From Bacteroidales bacterium (lineage in GTDB: Bacteria > Bacteroidota > Bacteroidia > Bacteroidales > UBA7960), in contig SLOR01000270.1 of NCBI GenBank assembly GCA_007132395.1, forward strand, positions 1 to 5,111: a DNA stretch of 5,111 nt, written 5' to 3'. The position numbers were made by a program, and so were the translations under genes. Under the pieces are notes generated by a model. That model was not told the origin of the DNA. It searched no databases and saw only the letters and a program-made list of their open reading frames with translations. Each line of letters begins with the position of its first letter. The stretch's first letter is position 1. Positions 1 to 5,111 of the stretch are shown here, piece by piece.

Positions 1-72
1 CTCCTCCTGATTGCGGCTGATATTGATTTGTTGTTCAAGATAGTGAACGGGCTTGGAAATATCCTTGTACAT
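1..72 (-). CDS. 5' end of an unidentified minus-strand gene (partial)
   Basis: Read on the minus strand, an ATG at 72-70 opens a frame that stays open for 24 codons to the window edge. It begins MYKDISKPVHYLEQQ and continues with a polar, Asn/Gln/Glu-rich stretch. The amino-acid mix looks like a real soluble N-terminus, with no signal peptide or membrane segment. An in-frame stop (TAA at 132-130) lies upstream and no other ATG falls between, so this start is the natural one. The gene would be transcribed divergently from pepE, sharing the 252-nt gap between them. I see no minus-strand TAnnTTTG box in that gap. Twenty-four residues are too few to name a family. It could still be a chance frame, but divergent placement next to a gene-free gap favours a real gene. 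Confidence 0.5.
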   Translation of the reverse strand, partial: MYKDISKPVHYLEQQINISRNQEE

Positions 73-201
73 GCCTGAGTATATGTTTATTATAGTGTTG
101 ATTACGTAGGTTGAAAAATGCAGGTGAAATTAGTAAAAAACATCATTCAATAAACATGTTCTGACTTTAAAAACAAGCAAGACAAAGACATTTTTTCCGG
201 G

Positions 202-223
202 CCTGTTTTAAAACAATAACAGG
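202..223. repeat. Palindrome/hairpin in the divergent intergenic gap
   Basis: A perfect 12-bp palindrome, TGTTTTAAAACA (204-215), overlaps a 6-bp inverted repeat, CCTGTT (202-207) with AACAGG (218-223). The two structures are alternatives. It lies about 100 nt before pepE and 130 nt before the minus-strand start, where an operator for either gene could sit. There is no T-run after it on either strand, so it is not a terminator. The rest of the 73-324 gap is AT-rich, with no confident promoter, riboswitch or small gene visible. In AT-rich DNA a palindrome of this kind can arise by chance. Confidence 0.2.
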
Positions 224-324
224 GCTGCAGCGTTACCATAACTAGGGAAATTATATCATCTGTAAGAGTGGAGCTAAGGACAAAAAATACAATATTTACA
301 ACAACCCTTTAAAAACACACTAAT

Positions 325-1038
325 ATGCAAAAAAAACTTTTATTAATCAGTAACTCAACCAATTATGGGGAGAAGTACCTGGCTTATACCCGCAAATACA
401 TCAAAGAGTTTCTGGGTAAAGATATCCGCAACATTGCTTTTGTTCCCTACGCAGCGATTGATATTTCTTATGTGGAATACACCAATAATGTAAGTGAAGT
501 GTTTTCCGAACTGGGTTACACGATAAAATCTACCGAAGATGTTCAGGGACCTGTTAAAGTAGTTGAAGATGCCGACGCCATTGTAGTGGGTGGCGGAAAT
601 ACGTTTCATCTCATCCATTACATGCACGAAAAAGGACTGATGGATATCATCCGCAAGAAGGTGGAAGACGGCACACCTTTTATCGGCTGGAGTGCTGGTA
701 GCAATGTGGCCTGCCCCAGCATAAAAACCACCAACGACATGCCCGTGATTGAGCCGGTAAGCTTTGAAGGGCTCAACCTTATTCCCTTCCAGATAAACCC
801 ACACTATACCGATGGGCGCATCCCCAACCATAACGGAGAATCCCGCGAAGAACGCATCCGGGAGTTTCTCGAACTGAATCCTGCAATGACAGTGGTGGGC
901 CTGAAGGAAGGATCGATGATACAAATTGAAGGAGAAATCGTAAAACTGCTGGGTAACAAAACCCTCAAAGTTTTCCGCAAAGACCAGCCCACCCTTGAAT
1001 ACGACCCGAGTACCTCGCTGGACTTTATCCTCAAATAA
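325..1038 (+). CDS. pepE: Dipeptidase PepE (alpha-aspartyl dipeptidase, peptidase family S51)
   Basis: Cytoplasmic serine peptidase of family S51, which hydrolyses dipeptides with an N-terminal aspartate (Asp-X) in peptide turnover. The 237 residues match the usual length (about 230) over the whole fold. The nucleophile elbow GWSAGSN is at 121-127, with Ser123 as the nucleophile. His160 lies in the NPHY motif (159-161 for PHY) and Asp138 in TTNDMP. These three align, each shifted by three residues, with Ser120, His157 and Asp135 of the Salmonella enzyme. The glycine loop GGGNTF (89-94) is also typical. There is no signal peptide. The ATG at 325 follows an A-rich stretch without a Shine-Dalgarno sequence, and the first residues (KKLLLISNSTNYG) match the usual start of the family. 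The gene stands alone, with its own terminator 25 nt after the stop. Family assignment is firm; substrate range is inferred. Confidence 0.95.
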   Translation: MQKKLLLISNSTNYGEKYLAYTRKYIKEFLGKDIRNIAFVPYAAIDISYVEYTNNVSEVFSELGYTIKSTEDVQGPVKVVEDADAIVVGGGNTFHLIHYMHEKGLMDIIRKKVEDGTPFIGWSAGSNVACPSIKTTNDMPVIEPVSFEGLNLIPFQINPHYTDGRIPNHNGESREERIREFLELNPAMTVVGLKEGSMIQIEGEIVKLLGNKTLKVFRKDQPTLEYDPSTSLDFILK

Positions 1039-1062
1039 TCGTGTAAAGATTCGCCACAAATA

Positions 1063-1117
1063 CCCCATTGCCATACTCCTGCCTTTTCAGGATAAAATAG
1101 AAAGGCAATGGGGTTTT
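1063..1117 (+). terminator. Rho-independent terminator of pepE
   Basis: A perfect 10-bp inverted repeat, CCCCATTGCC (1063-1072) with GGCAATGGGG (1104-1113), extended by one A-T pair (1062/1114), is followed immediately by TTTT and then a T-rich stretch to about 1128. Inside the 31-nt loop there is a second small hairpin, TCCTG (1077-1081) with CAGGA (1088-1092). The stem begins 25 nt after the pepE stop, so it should end that transcript before the DUF4831 gene. The nested hairpin makes the element longer than a simple terminator. Confidence 0.75.
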
Positions 1118-1121
1118 ATAT

Positions 1122-1129
1122 TATTTTTG
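1122..1129 (+). promoter_or_regulatory. Candidate Bacteroidota -7 promoter box for the DUF4831 gene
   Basis: TATTTTTG is an exact match to the Bacteroidota housekeeping -7 consensus TAnnTTTG. Transcription would start near 1136, giving a leader of about 70 nt before the ATG at 1206. I see no good TTG-type -33 element at the expected 19-21 nt upstream, where the terminator stem lies instead. The match is therefore only half of a promoter and may be a by-product of the T-rich tail. Confidence 0.33.
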
Positions 1130-1205
1130 CAATAAATTATCCTTCTGTAAATCAAACATTGTTGCCAATCAAAAGTATTCCATTACAAATTTTATTTTAT
1201 TGTAC

Positions 1206-2390
1206 ATGACAAGACTTCCAATCGCATTGCTTTTTGCAGTTTTTCTGCTGGCAGGCATGGGTTGCAAAACACAGCAATCCCTAAACGTAAAACACATAAG
1301 AAGCCTGGAAACAGGCCATTCGCAGCAAGGTTTTTATTATGCATTGCCCCGCACAGTAGTAAGCATGGATGTTACTGTGATAAAAACAGAAGAAATCCCC
1401 GGCCCCTTTGCCCGATTTGCAGGGAATTACCTGGGCCTGGAGCAGGTAATTATGCAGCCCTCCACAACCTACCACATTCAGAATGTAAGCATTAATACAT
1501 TTGCCGAACCCGACCCCTCGGAGTTTTATTTTGTGGAATATGACCCCAAAAAGATGCAGGATACACCTTTCTCCCTTTACCTTAATGAAGCAGGGCTAAT
1601 TGCTGCAGTGAATACTTCTTTCGATAATGATTATTACATGAAAAACATGCCCGAAGGAAACGGGCGCGGCTTTTTCGGCAGCCAGGCCTCCTTTCAGCAA
1701 TTTATAGAAATGAACCTGGAAGAAAGAGTTGACACTATCATTGAGCAGGTGCAGGTTGACACCATGACGGTTGAGCGTAAAACTTTGCGCCGCACATGGG
1801 TGGAAAAATCTTCAGAGTCCAGGGCACGCGAAGTGGCAGAGCATATCCTTAAAATCCGCAACAAAAAGTTTGACCTTATCAGTGGTTTTGCCGAAATTAC
1901 TTACTCCAAAGAAGCCATCGAATATATGTACAAAGAGATGGATAAACTGGAGAACGACTACCTGGAGCTGTTTACCGGCATGCGTGTACAGAGCCGTATC
2001 AAATACCGTTATAACTATACCCCTGACAAAAACAGAGTGGACACCCCGGCAACACTGTTCTATTTTTCACCTGCAGAAGGCGTGGTGCAACAGGGCCGCA
2101 GGGGGTCGGAGCCTTTCACTATTGAAGTAAACCGCAACCAAACCACCCAGCAACTGGGAGTATTCGGGCTTACACCCTCGCGCGATAAATCGGAAAAGCG
2201 GGGCATCTACTACCGCGTACCCGAACATGGCAATATATCAGTAAAACTGGGCAATGCTTCCCTCGCCAATGCCCGCGTACTCATCAACCAGCTTGGTGTA
2301 ATTACCAGCCTGCCACCAGGCCATCTGCAGATTGAGTTTTTCCCCAATACGGGTTCGGTAAAGTCAATCCAAAGGGTTATAGAGGAGTAA
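1206..2390 (+). CDS. DUF4831 family lipoprotein of unknown function
   Basis: Predicted envelope protein of the DUF4831 family, which has no known biochemical role. The start chosen is ATG 1206 (394 residues). The frame can be extended two codons to a TTG at 1200, but that adds nothing conserved. Residues 4-19 form a hydrophobic signal segment ending at Cys20 (LLAGMGC). This is probably a lipoprotein cleavage site, although glycine at -3 is atypical, so plain signal-peptidase-I export remains possible. After Cys20 come Lys-Thr-Gln-Gln, without the acidic residues associated with surface export in some Bacteroidota, so a periplasm-facing location is more likely. The family signature is near residues 46-78: YALPRTVV, then IPGPFARFAGNYLG. 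A charged, probably helical middle (about 176-220, with RTWVEKS and AEHILKIRNKKFDLISG) is followed by a beta-rich C-terminal half. No catalytic motif is visible. The SDR gene follows after 64 nt. Confidence 0.9.
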   Translation: MTRLPIALLFAVFLLAGMGCKTQQSLNVKHIRSLETGHSQQGFYYALPRTVVSMDVTVIKTEEIPGPFARFAGNYLGLEQVIMQPSTTYHIQNVSINTFAEPDPSEFYFVEYDPKKMQDTPFSLYLNEAGLIAAVNTSFDNDYYMKNMPEGNGRGFFGSQASFQQFIEMNLEERVDTIIEQVQVDTMTVERKTLRRTWVEKSSESRAREVAEHILKIRNKKFDLISGFAEITYSKEAIEYMYKEMDKLENDYLELFTGMRVQSRIKYRYNYTPDKNRVDTPATLFYFSPAEGVVQQGRRGSEPFTIEVNRNQTTQQLGVFGLTPSRDKSEKRGIYYRVPEHGNISVKLGNASLANARVLINQLGVITSLPPGHLQIEFFPNTGSVKSIQRVIEE

Positions 2391-2454
2391 ACTCACCAGG
2401 AAAACAAGGAATACAAGAGCAAAAATTGTATCGTAATCAAAAAACATTTAACCC

Positions 2455-3210
2455 ATGAAGCATATAATCGTAACAGGACATAGCAAAGGATTAGGAGCAG
2501 GAATAACCATGGCCCTGCTAAACGAAAACCATTACATCCACGGAATTTCACGTACCGATAATACCGATTTACAAAAACTGGCTGCAGCCAAGGGTTGCAA
2601 AATGCAATTTTACAGCTGCGACCTCTCTCATACCGACACCATTGAAAGCACCATGCAGCTGGTGTTTAAAAATATCAAACAGGATGAATGCGAAGGCGTA
2701 TACCTGGTAAACAATGCCGGCGTTATTCATCCTATCGGCACCCTGGAAACTCTCGACCCCATGCAGATGGATCTACACATGCGCATAAACCTGCTGGCCC
2801 CCATGTATCTCATCAGGGAGTTTGTAAAGCAATTCAATGACTGGAAAACCGAGAAGAGAGTGCTGAATATATCCTCCGGGGCAGCCCTCAACCCCTACCA
2901 CGGATGGAGCAACTACTGCACTGGAAAAGCCGGCCTCGATATGTTTACCCGCTGCATCGCCACCGAACAGGAAGAGGTGCCCCATCCGGTAAAACTCATG
3001 GGTGTAGCACCTGGTATCATAGACACCGAAATGCAAACCACCATCAGAGGCACCACCGACGAGCAGTTTATCCACAGGCAAAAATTTGTGGAACTCAAGG
3101 AAACAGGTCAGCTCATCTCCCCTACCCTGGCAGGAAAAAATCTAGTGGAATTGCTGTTTTCTGCAGATTTTAAAAACGGAGAAATAACAGATATCAGAGA
3201 CCAGTACTAA
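2455..3210 (+). CDS. SDR family NADP-dependent oxidoreductase (sepiapterin/benzil reductase-like)
   Basis: Classical short-chain dehydrogenase/reductase of 251 residues, a cytoplasmic Rossmann-fold enzyme that reduces a carbonyl or oxidises an alcohol. The cofactor loop is TGHSKGLG (7-14). Arg33 after the second strand (ISRTD) suggests NADPH preference. Asp56 (CDLS) should contact the adenine, and NNAG is at 86-89. The catalytic set is complete: Asn112, Ser141 (NISSGAA), Tyr154 and Lys158 in the YxxxK motif (YCTGK), followed by the APG segment (185-187) and a DTEM turn. The overall pattern, including the C-terminal GEITDIRDQY, resembles the sepiapterin reductase/YueD benzil reductase branch, but this does not fix the natural substrate. 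It lies 64 nt after the DUF4831 gene and 55 nt before the fusion gene, all on one strand. No separate promoter is evident, so co-transcription is possible but unproven. The ATG at 2455 begins directly at the first beta-strand. Confidence 0.93.
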   Translation: MKHIIVTGHSKGLGAGITMALLNENHYIHGISRTDNTDLQKLAAAKGCKMQFYSCDLSHTDTIESTMQLVFKNIKQDECEGVYLVNNAGVIHPIGTLETLDPMQMDLHMRINLLAPMYLIREFVKQFNDWKTEKRVLNISSGAALNPYHGWSNYCTGKAGLDMFTRCIATEQEEVPHPVKLMGVAPGIIDTEMQTTIRGTTDEQFIHRQKFVELKETGQLISPTLAGKNLVELLFSADFKNGEITDIRDQY

Positions 3211-3265
3211 ATTTGTTCACCATAAACCACTTTGTAAAACCTTAAAATCGCAAAAAACTGTATTC

Positions 3266-4858
3266 ATGGAAAAGATAGATCTGCAGGAATTTGAAAGCAA
3301 CCTGAAAGTTCGCAATCTGCAATTCAGTGATTTTGATGCATTGGTAAGAATGCAGAAAATATGCTTCCCCTCCATGGAAACCTGGTCAAGGGAAAACATA
3401 GAAAACCAACTGCGCATTTTTCCCAGCGGACAGATTGTAATAGAAATCGACGGTATGCTTGCAGCTTCGTCCTCAAGCCTTGTAATTGACTCGGAAGACC
3501 TCAGCCTGGATGGCAACTGGGATGACATATGTGATTACGGAAACATTGGAACCCACGACCCCGAGGGAGATACCCTTTACGGTATGGAAATTATGGTTCA
3601 CCCCGACTTCAGGGGTATGAAACTGGCCACCCGCCTTTACGAAGCCCGTAAAGAACTTGCCAGGGAGATGAACCTGAGGAGAATTGTTATTGGCGGACGA
3701 CTGCCGGGCTACAAAAATTACAAAGACAAGCTGAACATCAATCAGTATGTTGATAAGGTTACCAGCAAAGCCATCTTCGACTCGGTACTTACCCCCCAAC
3801 TCTCCAACGGTTTTTCGCTGAAAAAAGTTATCCATGAATACCTGGATGAAGACAAGGAATCCAGCGGGTTTGCCACTTACCTGGAATGGACCAATTTCGA
3901 CTACCAGCAGGAAACAGATCGCAAATTCCTGGGATCACTACCGGTACGCGTGTGCGTGGTGCAATACCAGATGCGCGCCATACGCAGTTTTGATGATTTT
4001 GCCATTCAGTGCGAGTACTTCGTGGATGTAGCCTCGGGATACAAAAGTGATTTTATTGTATTTCCGGAGTTGGTTACACTACAGTTGCTGTCCATCTTCC
4101 CCAAAGAAAATCCCGGCACCGCAGCACGCAAAATCGGGGAGTTCACCGAGCAATACCTGGAGTTGTTCAGCGATCTGGCCATAAAATACAATATCAATAT
4201 CATTGCCGGTTCGCATTTTACACCCGAAGGAGACAAACTCTACAATATCGCTTACCTGTTTAAACGCGACGGCGAAATCGGCAAGCAGTACAAGTTGCAC
4301 ATTACCCCCAATGAGAAAAAATGGTGGGGCATAGAGCCCGGCCGCAACATAGAGGTTTTCGATACAGATAAGGGAAAGATTGCCATACAAATCTGCTACG
4401 ACATTGAATTTCCGGAGTTGGCGCGTATTGCCGTTGAAAGAGGTGCCCGTCTTATCTTCGTTCCCTTTAGTTCCGACGATCGTCAGAGCTACCTAAGGGT
4501 GAGATATTGTGCCCAGGCCCGGTGTATTGAAAACCAGATTTTCGTGGCCATTGCAGGTACCGTAGGTAACCTGCCCCAGGTAGATAACCTTGACATTCAG
4601 TATGCCCAGTCGGGTATCTTCACCCCCTCCGACTTCTCCTTTGCCCGCGACGCCATTGCCGCCGAATGCACCCCCAACGTGGAAACCATTATCGTGAATG
4701 ACATTGACTTAGAGCTCCTCAAGCGCCACCGCAACCAGGGAACCGTAAGCAACTGGAACGACAGGCGGCCTGATATTTACCGCGTACTAGCGCTGGATAC
4801 CGGGAACCCTGAAGCGGAGAATCCCACATATGAGCACGGCAGAAAGGATATAAAATAA
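3266..4858 (+). CDS. Bifunctional GNAT acetyltransferase / nitrilase-superfamily hydrolase
   Basis: A 530-residue fusion of two enzyme domains, the architecture of the RimI-fused branch (class 12) of the nitrilase superfamily, which includes Bacillus subtilis YhcX. Residues about 15-215 form a GNAT fold. The acetyl-CoA loop is VHPDFRGMKLATRLYEA (111-127), and the segment GGRLPGY (143-149) is typical of this branch. Residues about 226-505 form the C-N hydrolase, with the Glu-Lys-Cys triad intact: Glu268 (FPEL), Lys343 (YKLH) and Cys377 (ICYDIEFPE). Glu350 is a likely fourth conserved residue, and RCIENQ (419-424) is the usual late motif. This implies a thiol amidase acting on a C-N bond and an acetyl or acyl transfer, perhaps on related substrates; the true substrates are unknown. 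In the GNAT loop the central glycine of RGxGxG/A is Lys119, which may be normal for the branch. There is no signal peptide, so it is cytoplasmic. ATG 3266 lies in A-rich sequence without a Shine-Dalgarno. Confidence 0.95.
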   Translation: MEKIDLQEFESNLKVRNLQFSDFDALVRMQKICFPSMETWSRENIENQLRIFPSGQIVIEIDGMLAASSSSLVIDSEDLSLDGNWDDICDYGNIGTHDPEGDTLYGMEIMVHPDFRGMKLATRLYEARKELAREMNLRRIVIGGRLPGYKNYKDKLNINQYVDKVTSKAIFDSVLTPQLSNGFSLKKVIHEYLDEDKESSGFATYLEWTNFDYQQETDRKFLGSLPVRVCVVQYQMRAIRSFDDFAIQCEYFVDVASGYKSDFIVFPELVTLQLLSIFPKENPGTAARKIGEFTEQYLELFSDLAIKYNINIIAGSHFTPEGDKLYNIAYLFKRDGEIGKQYKLHITPNEKKWWGIEPGRNIEVFDTDKGKIAIQICYDIEFPELARIAVERGARLIFVPFSSDDRQSYLRVRYCAQARCIENQIFVAIAGTVGNLPQVDNLDIQYAQSGIFTPSDFSFARDAIAAECTPNVETIIVNDIDLELLKRHRNQGTVSNWNDRRPDIYRVLALDTGNPEAENPTYEHGRKDIK

Positions 4859-4862
4859 TTGT

Positions 4863-4921
4863 ACTTGCACCGGGGAGAAGTCGGTACTAGCTTCAGGCAT
4901 ATTACCGTCTTGTGCGCAAGT
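4863..4921 (+). other. Possible folded 3' region after the fusion gene
   Basis: ACTTGCAC (4863-4870) can pair with GTGC plus AAGT (4912-4915 and 4918-4921) across a 2-nt bulge. Inside this, CGGTA (4882-4886) can pair with TACCG (4903-4907). It begins just after the stop of the fusion gene, where a transcript end is expected, but no T-run follows, so it is not a standard Rho-independent terminator. The rest of the stretch to 5096 is AT-rich and holds no gene I can support. Confidence 0.2.
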
Positions 4922-5096
4922 CAAAACAGCCTTCCTTTAATGATATAATTTCTTTAATAGCAAAATATACTTTCCGGCAAAACAATAGCCAATGTACTGT
5001 TGTTACATAGTTGCAGGCAGACACAGGAAAAAAACTCTCCACGACAACACTGCTTTTAGTTATTTTAATTAAAGAATATTTTATCAAAAAAACCTC

Positions 5097-5111
5097 ATGT
5101 CGATTATGAAA
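5097..5111 (+). CDS. Possible start of a downstream gene (5 codons only)
   Basis: An ATG at 5097 opens M-S-I-M-K and runs to the window edge, with a second in-frame ATG at 5106. It follows an A/T-rich stretch like those before the other starts in this window, and a 238-nt gap after the fusion gene leaves room for a promoter. TACTGTTG at 4995-5002 differs from the TAnnTTTG box by one base. Five codons carry no identity information, and the ATG may be chance. Confidence 0.25.

Noticed and set aside
355..1074. A 239-codon open frame on the minus strand covering nearly all of pepE
   Set aside because: It is antisense to a gene with a full catalytic triad and family-wide motifs. Its own translation shows no recognisable domain and its composition (many His, Phe and Cys) is typical of a shadow frame. 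It also reads through the pepE terminator region.
3211..3265. TTTG motifs (3213-3216 and 3231-3234) as a promoter for the fusion gene
   Set aside because: Neither has the TA four bases before TTTG, and no properly spaced pair of -33 and -7 elements can be built from them.
3473..3835. Minus-strand frame of 120 codons inside the fusion gene, with several similar frames at 2773-3081, 4079-4390 and elsewhere
   Set aside because: All lie inside well-supported + strand genes and show no protein-like features of their own.
4909..4920. Small hairpin CTTG-TGCG-CAAG as a terminator of the fusion gene
   Set aside because: The stem is only four base pairs and no T-run follows.
4902..5087. Minus-strand frame of 61 codons in the right-hand intergenic stretch
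   Set aside because: Its translation has no recognisable motif or clear start signal, and the sequence is AT-rich non-coding in character. A small protein is not excluded but nothing supports it.

Overview
The window comes from a bacterial chromosome, most likely a member of the Bacteroidota. Three things point there. A DUF4831 lipoprotein, a family I know essentially only from that phylum, sits in the middle. The gene starts are A-rich and lack clear Shine-Dalgarno sequences. There is also an exact match to the Bacteroidota -7 box (TAnnTTTG) upstream of one gene. I cannot fix the order or genus; a Bacteroidales/Marinilabiliales-type genome would fit. I see no mobile elements, CRISPR arrays, tRNA or rRNA genes.

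Layout: four complete genes lie on the + strand: pepE (325-1038, alpha-aspartyl dipeptidase), a DUF4831 lipoprotein (1206-2390), a short-chain dehydrogenase/reductase (2455-3210), and a 530-residue GNAT acetyltransferase-nitrilase fusion (3266-4858). Two fragments lie at the edges: the start of a probable minus-strand gene at 1-72, divergent from pepE, and a possible + strand start codon at 5097. pepE is closed by a convincing Rho-independent terminator (1063-1117). A candidate promoter for the next gene begins in the terminator's T-rich tail. The following three genes are separated by 64 and 55 nt with no visible terminator, so they may form one transcript, but those gaps are too wide to prove it.

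Functionally the set looks like chromosomal housekeeping and accessory metabolism rather than a defined pathway: a dipeptidase for Asp-X peptides, an envelope lipoprotein of unknown role, an NADP-dependent carbonyl reductase, and an uncharacterised bifunctional acyltransferase/amidohydrolase. The least understood items are the fusion enzyme, whose acetyl-CoA loop departs from the GNAT consensus, and the DUF4831 protein. I found no convincing new multi-gene system here.
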